From assembly GCA_003599145.1 (NCBI GenBank), contig QZIT01000006.1, forward strand, positions 124,001 through 188,000: a stretch of DNA of 64,000 nt, given 5' to 3'. The stretch is from Candidatus Woesearchaeota archaeon (GTDB taxonomy: Archaea > Nanobdellota > Nanobdellia > Woesearchaeales > UBA9642). A program made the position numbers and the translations under genes. The notes beneath the pieces are model-generated. The model saw only the letters and a list, made by a program, of their open reading frames with translations. It searched no databases and was not told the DNA's origin. Positions 33,770-42,281 of this stretch are shown here, in pieces (position 1 is the stretch's first letter; each line of letters starts with the position of its first letter).

Positions 33770-34123
33770 TTAAACAGAAACTAGTTCTATTAAATCCTTA
33801 GCGGTAATAATTCCTACTATCTGCCCTGAATCCAAAACAACTAATCTTCTAAACGTGTGCTTGTGCATCAATTTGCTTACTTCAAGAAAAGACGTGTGTA
33901 TGTCGATAGTCTTGACGTTTTTAGTCATGATTTCATGAATAAACACCCTTTTTGGGTCTAATCCTTTTGCCGTTACTTTATAGACAAGATCTCTCTCGGT
34001 GATAATGCCTACAGGCGTGTTGTTATGGGCAATAACCAAAGAGCCTATGCCATTTCTGGCCATGGCTTTAGCTGCTTCAAACGCCGAATTATATTCAGAA
34101 ATAGTGATGACTGGTTTAGACAT
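33770..34123 (-). CDS. CBS-domain protein
   Basis: A 117-residue protein made of two CBS motifs, the first around AAKAMARNGIGSLVIAHN and the second with LMHKHTFRRLVVLDSGQIVGIITAKDL, with the usual VGIITERDL. CBS pairs bind adenosyl ligands such as AMP or SAM and act as switches. Here it lies between rpo7 and spt4, which may be chance. Confidence 0.88.
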   Translation of the reverse strand: MSKPVITISEYNSAFEAAKAMARNGIGSLVIAHNNTPVGIITERDLVYKVTAKGLDPKRVFIHEIMTKNVKTIDIHTSFLEVSKLMHKHTFRRLVVLDSGQIVGIITAKDLIELVSV

Positions 34124-34157
34124 CCACTGTTTAATGTCTATAATGGTTACACCTCTT

Positions 34158-34718
34158 TTATTTTGCTTTTTTTGATTCTTTTGCTTCTTTGGGAATATCA
34201 GTCCATTCTTCCTTGCCTAATCCCTGCTGTCGCATCATGAGGCCTATTTTTGGATTTAAGATATCTTTATAGGAAATCGCGATTATTTTTGCCCTACAGT
34301 TGTCTCCAACTTTCAAGGTTCTCTTGGTATCTTTTCCCAAAAGCACTTTATCCTTGCTGAAGCTGACAAAATCGTTCATGCTCTGGCTGATGTGAATCAT
34401 GCCGTCTATGGGGCCAATAGTCATAAAAGCACCGAATTCTGCGATATCCTTGACTTTTCCCCAAAGGGTTTCCTGCATTTCAGGCTTGAAAATAATAAGT
34501 GTAAAGGTGGTTTCATAGTAGCTTGCGCCATCTCCGGGAATGATGATGCCCTCTCCAATATTGTCGACGCTGGAGCATTCAATAACCATCCCGAGTTCTT
34601 TAGAAATATAACCGCCGAATTTTTTCTTGACTTCTTTAATGATTGCTTGATCAAGGTCAATGCCGAATAAGCTTGGCGGTACTCTGATGTGGTCTTTGAC
34701 TTTAGTTTTGTAAAACAT
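34158..34718 (-). CDS. rpo7: RNA polymerase subunit Rpo7 (RpoE')
   Basis: About 186 residues: N-terminal tip domain (YKTKVKDHIRVPPSLFG) and C-terminal S1/OB domain (GKVKDIAEFGAFMTIGPIDGMIHISQ). It joins Rpo4 in the polymerase stalk. The ATG at 34718 follows a GGGTGAC ribosome site; the in-frame TTG four codons upstream is less likely. Basic tail. It starts 4 nt after the PIN gene. Confidence 0.93.
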   Translation of the reverse strand: MFYKTKVKDHIRVPPSLFGIDLDQAIIKEVKKKFGGYISKELGMVIECSSVDNIGEGIIIPGDGASYYETTFTLIIFKPEMQETLWGKVKDIAEFGAFMTIGPIDGMIHISQSMNDFVSFSKDKVLLGKDTKRTLKVGDNCRAKIIAISYKDILNPKIGLMMRQQGLGKEEWTDIPKEAKESKKAK

Positions 34719-34722
34719 GTTG

Positions 34723-35106
34723 TCACCCAAATGAAAGATATTTTTTATTTTTAAGCGTAATTATTTTTATTTTTTTCGATTTAAGCTTTCTTTTCAATCC
34801 TGCGTCCTGTGTTGCAACATAGTCTCCTGGTTTTGCTATGCTGAGGAGAATGTCATCGACGCTTCTATCTAAGAAACTTGCATCTGCTTTTAAATGTTTT
34901 TGTTTTATAAGCTGCAAGGCCATCTTTGCTGCTGTTTTATCCTTCATATTTGCCGTTTTTATGACGTTTGCCAATTCCTGAAAGGTTTTTTCAACAATGA
35001 CCATCTCTGCAGGCTCTTCTAAGAGCCTTTTTATCTCGGTAAAGATATCCACCTTGAATTGATACGGAATAAGCAAAAAATTCGTGTCAATATAGACTTT
35101 TGCCAT
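34723..35106 (-). CDS. PIN-domain ribonuclease (FCF1/Utp24-like)
   Basis: A 127-residue PIN domain: first Asp in VYIDTNFLL (7), Glu in EKTFQELAN, and C-terminal acids in RSVDDILLSIA and ATQDAGLKRKL. This arrangement is that of archaeal Fcf1/Utp24-like proteins, commonly next to rpo7 and likely involved in rRNA processing. No antitoxin neighbours it, which argues against VapC. Confidence 0.85.
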   Translation of the reverse strand: MAKVYIDTNFLLIPYQFKVDIFTEIKRLLEEPAEMVIVEKTFQELANVIKTANMKDKTAAKMALQLIKQKHLKADASFLDRSVDDILLSIAKPGDYVATQDAGLKRKLKSKKIKIITLKNKKYLSFG

Positions 35107-35193
35107 GTTCTTGTTTGTTTTTTAAGGTTTATAAAGATTGTTACCGTAAAGCTTATAAATCCCCTTTTGCCATAAAGAGTGAGAGGTGTGATG

Positions 35194-35889
35194 ATGAATA
35201 TTCAATTAAAGAAAAAACCAAATAAACCTATTATTATTCAAGGATTTCCAGGATTTGGATTAGTAGGCACGATTGCAACCGAATTCTTAATAGAGCACTT
35301 AAAGCCAGAGTTGATAGGAGAGTTTTTCTATGATGAATTGCCTGTTACCGTCGCTATTCACAAAGAAAAATTGGTAAAGCCCATGGCTATTTACTATGAC
35401 AAGCAGTACAATCTGGTGATTCTCCATACTATTCTTAATGTTACAGGGTATGAATGGAAAATTGCAGATAAAATTGTTGAGATGGCAAAGCTGTTAAAGG
35501 CAAAAGAGATTATCTGCTTAGAGGGCGTTGCCTCCCAGGCAGAACAGGAAATTCCGACGGCGAACGTCTATTCTTATGGGGTAAAAAACGCAAAGGATTT
35601 GCACGTTCAGCCATTGCAGGAAAGCATTATCATAGGAGTTACTGCAGCCATGCTGCTGAAATATCCGGATATTTCCTGCTTTTTTGCAGAAACGCACACA
35701 TCCTTGCCAGATAGTAAGGCAGCGGCAAAATTGATTGAAGTGCTTGATAAATACTTAAAACTCAAGGTTGATTATGTTCCCCTCATAAAACAGGCAGAGG
35801 AATTTGAAACCAAAATAAAAGGGTTATTGCAGCAGAGCAATAAAACCATTAAAGAAAAAGAAACGAGGGACATGAGCTATTTAGGCTGA
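35194..35889 (+). CDS. PAC2 family protein (proteasome-assembly chaperone-like)
   Basis: A 231-residue PAC2 protein: PIIIQGFPGFGLVGTIATEFL, then AKEIICLEGVAS and FFAETHTSLPDSKAAAKLIEVLDKYL. Archaeal members (PbaA/PbaB group) relate to proteasome assembly chaperones, though their role varies. GAGGTG (35183-35188) sits 5 nt before ATG 35194; ATG 35191 and GTG 35179 are other in-frame starts. Confidence 0.88.
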   Translation: MNIQLKKKPNKPIIIQGFPGFGLVGTIATEFLIEHLKPELIGEFFYDELPVTVAIHKEKLVKPMAIYYDKQYNLVILHTILNVTGYEWKIADKIVEMAKLLKAKEIICLEGVASQAEQEIPTANVYSYGVKNAKDLHVQPLQESIIIGVTAAMLLKYPDISCFFAETHTSLPDSKAAAKLIEVLDKYLKLKVDYVPLIKQAEEFETKIKGLLQQSNKTIKEKETRDMSYLG

Positions 35890-35984
35890 TTATTTTTTTA
35901 ATTCCTTTTTTTCCTGCTAACCTTATTTCTCTTTCCTTCATCTTTATAGAAAAACATTAAAAGAGTGCAATATTATGGAGTTTC

Positions 35985-37232
35985 ATGCAAAAAAATCATG
36001 CTCAACTGTTGGAAACCATAAAACAGCGACTTAAGCCAGATGTGTCGGTGATGAAAGAAATCGATGCGTTCGTTTCTGATTTAAATAAAAAAATAAAGCA
36101 AAAAAAAATAAAGGCAGTTTGCGTGAAAGGAGGTAGTGTCGCAAAACAAACATTCTTGAAAAACGATTATGATGTTGATTTGTTTGTCAAATTTGACGTT
36201 TCATACAAAAAGAAAAATATTTCTGCACTGCTGAAAACAGTTTTGCCAAAAACTGCAGTCATGGTGCACGGCAGCAGGGACTATTTTCAGCTGCACCGCA
36301 ATCTTCATTATGAACTCGTGCCTGTGTTGCATGTAAAAAATTACAAAGAAGCAGCAAATGTGACGGATATGAGTCCCTTGCATGTTGGATGGGTGTTGCA
36401 GCACGTCAAAAAAAATCCAAAACTTCCTGACGAAATCAGGCTTGCAAAGCAATTCTGCAAGGCAAACAACTGCTATGGAGCAGAGAGCTATATTAGAGGA
36501 TTCAGCGGGCACATTTTGGATATTCTCATCATCTACTACGGCTCCTTTTTAGCGTTACTCAAAAACGCGCAACAGTGGAACAATAAAGTCATCATTGACC
36601 CTGAGAAACAGCTGAAAAACCCCTTGCAAGAATTGAACAGCGCAAAAACAGAAAGCCCCTTGATTATTGTCGACCCTGTGCAGAAAAACAGAAATGCAGC
36701 TGCTGCATTAAGCAGGGAAAAGTTTCTTTTGTTCAAGCAAAAGGCAAAAGCATTTCTCAAAAAGCCCTCAGAAAAGTATTTTCAAATCATCACGTTCACA
36801 GAGGAGAAAATACAAAAGAAATATGAAAAGAAAAAAAAGAATCATCAGCTCATAATGCTAAAAATAGAGCCTGTCGATGGAAAAAAAGATGTTGTGGGCA
36901 GCAAAATCCTCAAAGTGTTTGAGTATCTGGATGCTGAAATGAAAAAAAAAGAATTTGCTGTTGAGGGAAAAAATTGGCAGTTCGAGCCTGCATTGATATA
37001 CTTTCTTGTTAAAAAAGAAAAATTGTCACATACACTGTATCTTCCAGGCCCTCCTTTGCACATGACTTCTGATGTTTTGAAATTCAAGAAAAAACATAAA
37101 AAAACCATCATCAAAAACAAAAGAATTTTTGCAGTTGAAAAAAGAAAATATAAAGATGCAAAAAGCTTCATCACTGATGCCATAAAAAATAGTTATGTCA
37201 AGGAAAAAGTAAAGAAAATTTCTTTGGCATGA
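35985..37232 (+). CDS. cca: Archaeal CCA-adding enzyme (class I tRNA nucleotidyltransferase)
   Basis: A 415-residue class I CCA-adding enzyme. The catalytic core reads KGGSVAKQTFLKNDYDVDLFV (residues about 48-67), a GS-x-D-x-D nucleotidyltransferase motif with a third Asp/Glu in YELVPVLHV. It builds or repairs the CCA end of tRNA. None of the four tRNA genes here encodes CCA, so this enzyme is essential. The tail domain fits archaeal CCA, with lysine-rich insertions. Confidence 0.93.
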   Translation: MQKNHAQLLETIKQRLKPDVSVMKEIDAFVSDLNKKIKQKKIKAVCVKGGSVAKQTFLKNDYDVDLFVKFDVSYKKKNISALLKTVLPKTAVMVHGSRDYFQLHRNLHYELVPVLHVKNYKEAANVTDMSPLHVGWVLQHVKKNPKLPDEIRLAKQFCKANNCYGAESYIRGFSGHILDILIIYYGSFLALLKNAQQWNNKVIIDPEKQLKNPLQELNSAKTESPLIIVDPVQKNRNAAAALSREKFLLFKQKAKAFLKKPSEKYFQIITFTEEKIQKKYEKKKKNHQLIMLKIEPVDGKKDVVGSKILKVFEYLDAEMKKKEFAVEGKNWQFEPALIYFLVKKEKLSHTLYLPGPPLHMTSDVLKFKKKHKKTIIKNKRIFAVEKRKYKDAKSFITDAIKNSYVKEKVKKISLA

Positions 37233-37266
37233 AAATATTTATAAACTGTGCTGTTTCAATTTCTCC

Positions 37267-37824
37267 ATGCTTGAACTGAGAAGACAGATATTTCATCTTA
37301 TTTTTGGCATTTTCTTTGTATTACTGCTTTTTTTTAATATACTTAATGCATGGATGGCGCTTGTTCTTTTTGGAATAGCCTTGCTGTATGCAATATTTCA
37401 TCGGTATGTGAAGCTCTTTTTCATTGACTGGTTTGTTGAACGATTTGAGCGTGATGAACCGGGCGTGAAATTTCATGGGTTGGTAAGCTTTCTTCTGGGC
37501 GTTTTCATTGCGGTTGCATTTTTTGAAAAACAAATTGCTATGGCTGCCATGATGATTCTTGCCTTTGGAGACAGCGCGTCAACAATTTTTGGTGTGTTGT
37601 TGGGAAGAAAAAAAATGCCGTGGAGCGAGAGAAAAACTATTGTAGGAACTTTTTTTGGCATTGTTTTCGCTTTTTTGGGTGCAGTGATGTTTGTCAGTCC
37701 CTTGCATGCGTTCATCGCCAGTGTTCTTGCCATGACGGTTGAAAGCATTGATTATGAAATTATAGGAGTGAATGACAACGTGATTTTGCCTTTTGTCAGC
37801 GGTGTTATTTTAACCATGCTATGA
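37267..37824 (+). CDS. SEC59/dolichol-kinase-like membrane enzyme
   Basis: A 185-residue protein with about six membrane spans. ELRRQIFHLIFGI at the start and FGDSASTIFGVLLGRKK with RKTIVGTFFG near residue 100 are the motifs of the CTP-dependent dolichol/diacylglycerol/phytol kinase family. It probably phosphorylates a lipid alcohol. It overlaps the next gene by 4 nt. Confidence 0.82.
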   Translation: MLELRRQIFHLIFGIFFVLLLFFNILNAWMALVLFGIALLYAIFHRYVKLFFIDWFVERFERDEPGVKFHGLVSFLLGVFIAVAFFEKQIAMAAMMILAFGDSASTIFGVLLGRKKMPWSERKTIVGTFFGIVFAFLGAVMFVSPLHAFIASVLAMTVESIDYEIIGVNDNVILPFVSGVILTML

Positions 37825-38093
37825 CGAGAAGAGAAGAAATAATAAAATTGCTGAGCGAGCAGAGCTTTTCGTTACAGCAGTTGGCAAACCATTTCAAAAC
37901 AGACGTTGCTGATTTGACAGAAGATATTGCGCACGTTAAATTAAGTATTCATCCTTTAAAATTGCTCTCTGATCCTGCATTCTGCAAAAAATGCGGCTAT
38001 GTTTTTCAGGAAAGAAACAAGATTAAAACTCCTTCAAAATGTCCTAGGTGCAAAAGCGAGTGGATAGAAGCGCAAAAATTTAAAATCGGCTGA
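37821..38093 (+). CDS. HTH/zinc-ribbon regulator
   Basis: A 90-residue protein: N-terminal HTH (RREEIIKLLSEQSFSLQQLANHF) and C-terminal zinc ribbon (CKKCG ... CPRCK). This HTH/Zn-ribbon fusion is the archaeal COG3357 type of predicted transcription regulator. It is coupled (ATGA) to the dolichol-kinase-like gene and overlaps the convergent hydrolase by 14 nt. Confidence 0.85.
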   Translation: MTRREEIIKLLSEQSFSLQQLANHFKTDVADLTEDIAHVKLSIHPLKLLSDPAFCKKCGYVFQERNKIKTPSKCPRCKSEWIEAQKFKIG

Positions 38094-38808
38094 CCATGCT
38101 GTCATAAGGGTTGTTGGTGTGGCCTGCAAAGGTCTGAAAATTTCCATTTTTTCTCTTATTGATGGCAATAAGCTGTTCTCGCACCGTGATTCTTTCCTGT
38201 TCGTTTAAAGAAATGTGAGGATTGACGCTGTATGCTGCTGCATCTCCATAGAAAAGATACGTGAACCCATGGACGACGTAAGCAAAAACTGCGTGGGCCA
38301 TAGAATGCCCTTTCATAATTGCATAGTATAAGCCGTTGCTCTGTTCATTTAATAAGCCTTCTACACTTCTTTTTTTGATATCCGGAAGTGCATCAAGACT
38401 TGCTAGCTGTACTCCTCCTGCTCTTTCTTGGGCAATAAACCGGTCTGCAACTTTTCCTTCTTGCGCTAAAGGAAAATCCTTCCAGACTGCGCTTTCTGTA
38501 TCTGTTCGATAATGCTCTATTTCTCCTGCAGACGTATACAAGATGGGCTTTCCCATATTGAGTGGATTTCCTATGTGGTCAAAATGCAAATGCGTTGCTA
38601 AAAGACGGTAATCATGCCAATGAATCCCTAAAGATAATAGTGTGTCAGGAAGCACAGCTGTACATTCAGGATGGCTTAAGTCTATGATTGCTTTTCTCTC
38701 AGGCAGAACATACACGTCGCTGGCAACCTGTTTGTTAGTGGGTATTAACCTGATGACTTCTCCTGCTTTAGCATCTTGCCCCTTTGAGTATGCTTTTACC
38801 TGAAACAT
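38080..38808 (-). CDS. Metallo-beta-lactamase-fold hydrolase
   Basis: A 242-residue protein with the MBL metal motif THLHFDHIG (about 93-101), later GHSMAHAV, YGDAAAY (Asp ligand) and TFAGHTNN (last His). Possible roles include lactonase, glyoxalase II-type or thioesterase; no specific substrate is apparent. Confidence 0.82.
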   Translation of the reverse strand: MFQVKAYSKGQDAKAGEVIRLIPTNKQVASDVYVLPERKAIIDLSHPECTAVLPDTLLSLGIHWHDYRLLATHLHFDHIGNPLNMGKPILYTSAGEIEHYRTDTESAVWKDFPLAQEGKVADRFIAQERAGGVQLASLDALPDIKKRSVEGLLNEQSNGLYYAIMKGHSMAHAVFAYVVHGFTYLFYGDAAAYSVNPHISLNEQERITVREQLIAINKRKNGNFQTFAGHTNNPYDSMVSRF

Positions 38809-38881
38809 GCTTGCAGAGAAAACAGAAGTTGCTTATAAATATTTAGAAAATTTTATTAAGCTGCTGCTCTTTGCTTTTTTT

Positions 38882-39586
38882 ATGGAGCAAAAAATCGTCG
38901 TTGTTGATTTTTCTGGAACGCTCATACAGCCGTTTGTAGCAGAACAGGCTAATCTAAAAAGGTATGCTCTTCTGGGCATCTCCAAGCCTTCACAAGAAGA
39001 GCACAAAAAACTTCATGGAACAAAAAAACACTATGATATTATCAAGCAGCATGTGGAAAAGAATTTCGGCATTTCAGATGCTATGCAGATATCTTTTGTG
39101 CAAAGCTACGGACGTGAAATAGTCTTATCAGGCAAGGATGTTAAAACCATGATGATGACTGATTTGTTCAGAAACTGCATGTACGCTGTTGCTAGAGAGT
39201 ATGGAAAAAAGATTTTTGTTACTGGCATGATCGCTTCATTGCAGCGCATTCAAAAAAAGGGATATAAACTCGCTATTGTTTCAGGTGTAAGAAAAGACAT
39301 TATTACCGGAATGCTTGCCATTGTCAAATGTCCTTTGCAGTTTGATTATATCTATGCCCAAGACCCTGTTTTGAGCAGAGATGACAATCAACAGCTGAAC
39401 AATGAACTTGCCAAAAAAGGAAAAATAGCTTTTCTTATAGGTGATAAGCTTGATGATTTGAAGCCTGCAAAATCTCTTAAGGCGAAATCTATTTTTGTTA
39501 CTTGGGGGCATCCTGTAGGAAATGAAACATCCTTCGCAGACTATGTGGTGAAAACTCCTAAAGCATTGGAGCATATCATTAGCTAG
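38882..39586 (+). CDS. HAD-like protein with altered motif I
   Basis: A 234-residue HAD-fold protein. Motif I is VVVDFSGTL, where the second Asp of the usual D-x-D is Ser; motif II/III are in IVSGVRKD and motif IV in LIGDKLDDLKPA. The change would weaken phosphatase turnover but not necessarily phosphotransfer or binding. ATG 38882 is chosen over an earlier in-frame Met near 38807 because a TATA-like ttttattaagc lies about 28 nt upstream. Confidence 0.75.
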   Translation: MEQKIVVVDFSGTLIQPFVAEQANLKRYALLGISKPSQEEHKKLHGTKKHYDIIKQHVEKNFGISDAMQISFVQSYGREIVLSGKDVKTMMMTDLFRNCMYAVAREYGKKIFVTGMIASLQRIQKKGYKLAIVSGVRKDIITGMLAIVKCPLQFDYIYAQDPVLSRDDNQQLNNELAKKGKIAFLIGDKLDDLKPAKSLKAKSIFVTWGHPVGNETSFADYVVKTPKALEHIIS

Positions 39587-39652
39587 GTTTCAGTAAAATA
39601 GTTATCTCGTTTCATCTTTTGATACCTTGAGCAAACGCTCGGAGGTAAGACT

Positions 39653-39976
39653 ATGAATAAAACGTTAGGCATTATTGCACTGTTGGCAATACTTGCTATC
39701 GGAGCAGTGTATGCATACAATGCAGAGAGGCCTGCAATAGGCGAGTACCGTGATCAGATGGAGCAGATTCTTGAAGAAGGAACCTATGCAGATTTAGAGG
39801 CATTCAGAGAAGAAATAGGATTTAGTGTCATGCCAAGAGTAACTGATGAAGAAACCTTTGCTCTTATGAAAGAGCGACATGCACAACAAGAGCAGTTCAG
39901 GGAAGAGAATGGCCCTGCATATAGGGCAGGCATGAAAAGAGGAATGCTGCGAGGAATGCGCTTATGCGACCAATAA
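39653..39976 (+). CDS. Secreted or anchored small protein
   Basis: A 107-residue protein with an N-terminal hydrophobic segment (IIALLAILAIGAVYAYNA) that may be cut or act as an anchor, and a charged helical domain rich in Glu, Arg and Met (KRGMLRGMRL). A good GGAGGT site precedes it. It is the first gene of a run of three small membrane genes. No family recognised. Confidence 0.6.
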   Translation: MNKTLGIIALLAILAIGAVYAYNAERPAIGEYRDQMEQILEEGTYADLEAFREEIGFSVMPRVTDEETFALMKERHAQQEQFREENGPAYRAGMKRGMLRGMRLCDQ

Positions 39977-39993
39977 TTTTTTTCTTTTTTTTG
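39977..39993 (+). terminator. T-rich tract after the small secreted gene
   Basis: A run of T with one C follows the stop, the usual form of archaeal termination signal. Confidence 0.35.
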
Positions 39994-40028
39994 GTAAACT
40001 ATAAAAAGACGGGAGAATTACAAAGAGC

Positions 40029-40238
40029 ATGATGCGCGTTGGGTTGATGGGCTATGGATGGATATTTCAGCTGGTTATTCTCATACTGCTTTTTTTAATT
40101 ATATGGTGGCTAGTGAAGAGCAGCGGCTCTTTTGGCTACAAAACAGATGAAACTGCTGCAGGCATTCTAAAAAAAAGGCTTGCCAAAGGCGAGATTACCT
40201 TAAAAGAATATAACCAATTGAAGAAAGAGATTGAGTGA
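40029..40238 (+). CDS. SHOCT-domain small membrane protein
   Basis: A 69-residue protein with one hydrophobic span (about 10-30) and a C-terminal SHOCT motif (AAGILKKRLAKGEITLKEYNQLKKEI). SHOCT occurs at the ends of many membrane proteins and may mediate oligomer contacts. ATG 40032 is the alternative start. It is 1 nt from the next gene. Confidence 0.78.
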   Translation: MMRVGLMGYGWIFQLVILILLFLIIWWLVKSSGSFGYKTDETAAGILKKRLAKGEITLKEYNQLKKEIE

Positions 40239-40239
40239 T

Positions 40240-40653
40240 ATGGAAATATCTGCAAAGAAACTCATTATAGGGCTTTTGTTAGTCTTTATTCTCGGAGTTT
40301 TGTTTGCAGTAGTTAATGGGACCTATACATCGTCAACGAATGAACAGCTTCCGCTGATTGTGTATGGCATTTCATTTCTTTCCTTAATTCTAGGAGGCTT
40401 TATCGTTCTGTTCTTTCAATGGAAGATTAGCGCCATGCAATTAGAACGCGTGCTGAAAATACTTCCCAGAGATGAGCGCCTTGTGGTGAAAATACTGCTA
40501 GACAACAGTGGCGCCATTGAGCAAAATAAGCTTGTTGTTCTTTCTGGCTTCACGAAAGTGCAGGTTTCAAGGATCATTCAAAAATTGGTTGAAAGAGATG
40601 TTCTTGAGAAAAAAAATTTGGGTAACACTAATTTAATTCTTCTTAAGCTGTGA
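40240..40653 (+). CDS. Membrane-anchored winged-helix regulator
   Basis: A 137-residue protein with two hydrophobic spans (about 7-27 and 45-64) and a cytoplasmic winged helix (LPRDERLVVKILLDNSGAIEQNKLVVLSGF, then KVQVSRIIQKLVERDVLEKK). This is the archaeal membrane-bound MarR-like type that may carry a signal straight from the membrane to DNA. ATG 40240 follows GAGTGAT. It overlaps the convergent gene by 21 nt. Confidence 0.8.
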   Translation: MEISAKKLIIGLLLVFILGVLFAVVNGTYTSSTNEQLPLIVYGISFLSLILGGFIVLFFQWKISAMQLERVLKILPRDERLVVKILLDNSGAIEQNKLVVLSGFTKVQVSRIIQKLVERDVLEKKNLGNTNLILLKL

Positions 40654-41307
40654 ACTGCCTTTCTCATTCAAATTATCAAGATACTTCTTGAAATGCTTTG
40701 CAACAACAAAAAATAAAAATACAAAAACCAAAGAAAAGGCAATGTTGATCCAGATGTTTCCTAAGAAAAATGTTTCTCCCGTGTAAGCAATTAAAAAGTT
40801 CATTGGTATGATGCCTATAAAGGTTGCAATGGCAAATTTCCATAATTTAATGGGTGTTAATCCTGCAGCGTAGCTGATTAAGTCAAAATGAAACAACGGC
40901 AGCAAGCGGGAAACTAAAATAAATAAGAACAAGTACTTGTCAGATAATTTTTCGCTAATCAGCTTTTCAACCTTGACATATTTTTGCATGAACTTTCCTT
41001 TTAAGTATCTCGCAATAAGAAACGCAATGCATGCTCCGATAAGTTCTCCTATAACCGTATACAACCCGCCTAAAAAACCTCCAAAAACAGTGCCTGCAGT
41101 CGCATTTAAGGGTATGCTGGGAAGAGGCGCAATAATTACCGTAACTACAATAAAAAGGATGTAGCCCAAAGGCGCAAAAATACCAAAGGATAGAATGAAA
41201 TTGCGTATTGGCTCTAATTCTATTTTCGAGAGAATAAAAGAGGCAAAAAAAATAAGGGTCAGTATTGCCGCAATAATCGTAAGTGTCTTATGGACGTTCT
41301 GTTTCAT
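40633..41307 (-). CDS. TVP38/DedA-type (SNARE-associated) membrane protein
   Basis: A 224-residue protein with about five spans and the DedA/VTT core: TAGTVFGGFLGGLYTVIGELIGACIAFLIARYL and SRLLPLFHFDLISYAAGLTP. Such proteins act as lipid scramblases or flippases (family knowledge). ATG 41307 overlaps the corA stop region, giving an operon with corA. Confidence 0.9.
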   Translation of the reverse strand: MKQNVHKTLTIIAAILTLIFFASFILSKIELEPIRNFILSFGIFAPLGYILFIVVTVIIAPLPSIPLNATAGTVFGGFLGGLYTVIGELIGACIAFLIARYLKGKFMQKYVKVEKLISEKLSDKYLFLFILVSRLLPLFHFDLISYAAGLTPIKLWKFAIATFIGIIPMNFLIAYTGETFFLGNIWINIAFSLVFVFLFFVVAKHFKKYLDNLNEKGSSQLKKN

Positions 41308-41308
41308 G

Positions 41309-42250
41309 TTAAAACCAGTGCCTTCGTTTGAAATAGGCAAGCATGGCTATAGAGACAACAACCATGAGCAGTATCATGAGCCAAAAGCCGTAATGAAAAC
41401 TTCCTCCTGGCAAGTTTGCAAAGTTTGTCCCATAAATGCTTGAAATCACCGTTAAGGGAAGCGCAATCGTGGCAATAATGCTTAACACTTTCATGACTTC
41501 ATTCGTATTGTTAGATACGGTTGACATGTATACTTCAAAGGCGTTGTTAACAGACTCTTTTGCATCGTCAAGCAAATCGGCAACTTTAATAGAGTGGTCA
41601 TAGACATCTCTGAAATAGGGCTGTGATTTTTCCGAGAGAAAAGCGCAGTCGCTTTTTGCAATAAAGCCTAGTTTTTCTCTCTGAGGCAAAACTGCTTTCT
41701 TGATGAGCTTTATGGTTCTTTTGATCTTGAATATCTTTTTCATGAAAAGGGGGTTCATTCTTTTCGTCATATCCTCTTCAAGGTCGTCAACCTGGTCTTG
41801 AAGGTCATCCAAAACAGGAAAATAGTGGTCTACTTCTTCATCAATAAGCCTATGAAAGATAAAGTCATTGCCCTTTCTGAACAGGTTTTCCAGTCTGTAT
41901 CTGTTTTTCTTGAGCTCGCTAAAGACAGGAATATCTCTTTTATGATTCGTGATGATAAAATTGCTTCCCAAAATAAAATCAAGCTCCAGCAAGTCAAAAT
42001 GCTTGTTTTTGTGTATGCCGTAAAAAACACAGAATAAGTATTCGGGAAATTCTTCAACTTTGATTCTTACATGAACATGAAAAAGGTCTTCTGCAGTTAC
42101 CGGATGCAAGTCAAAGGTTTCCTGCAAGAGCAATATTTCTTCCTTGGTAATTGCTGTCGCATCAATCCATATCTGCTTTTCCTTTAATTCCTCTAAATCC
42201 TGTGCAACGCCTTTTTTGAGGCCGTCTTCATAGTAGAAAATGTCCAGCAT
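41309..42250 (-). CDS. corA: CorA-type Mg2+ channel with GTN in place of GMN
   Basis: A 313-residue CorA. The long cytoplasmic domain is followed by two C-terminal spans, and the pore signature reads YGTNF instead of the near-universal YGMNF. A basic end (YFKRRHWF) matches. The Met-to-Thr change at the pore entry may alter ion choice. It is upstream of the DedA-type gene in the same direction. Confidence 0.9.
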   Translation of the reverse strand: MLDIFYYEDGLKKGVAQDLEELKEKQIWIDATAITKEEILLLQETFDLHPVTAEDLFHVHVRIKVEEFPEYLFCVFYGIHKNKHFDLLELDFILGSNFIITNHKRDIPVFSELKKNRYRLENLFRKGNDFIFHRLIDEEVDHYFPVLDDLQDQVDDLEEDMTKRMNPLFMKKIFKIKRTIKLIKKAVLPQREKLGFIAKSDCAFLSEKSQPYFRDVYDHSIKVADLLDDAKESVNNAFEVYMSTVSNNTNEVMKVLSIIATIALPLTVISSIYGTNFANLPGGSFHYGFWLMILLMVVVSIAMLAYFKRRHWF

Positions 42251-42281
42251 GATTTCTTGTTATCTTCGTTGCTTATAAAGA

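Noticed and set aside
34723-35106. VapC toxin identity for the PIN protein
   Set aside because: It lies in the conserved rpo7 cluster, has no antitoxin next to it, and fits Fcf1-like PIN proteins better.
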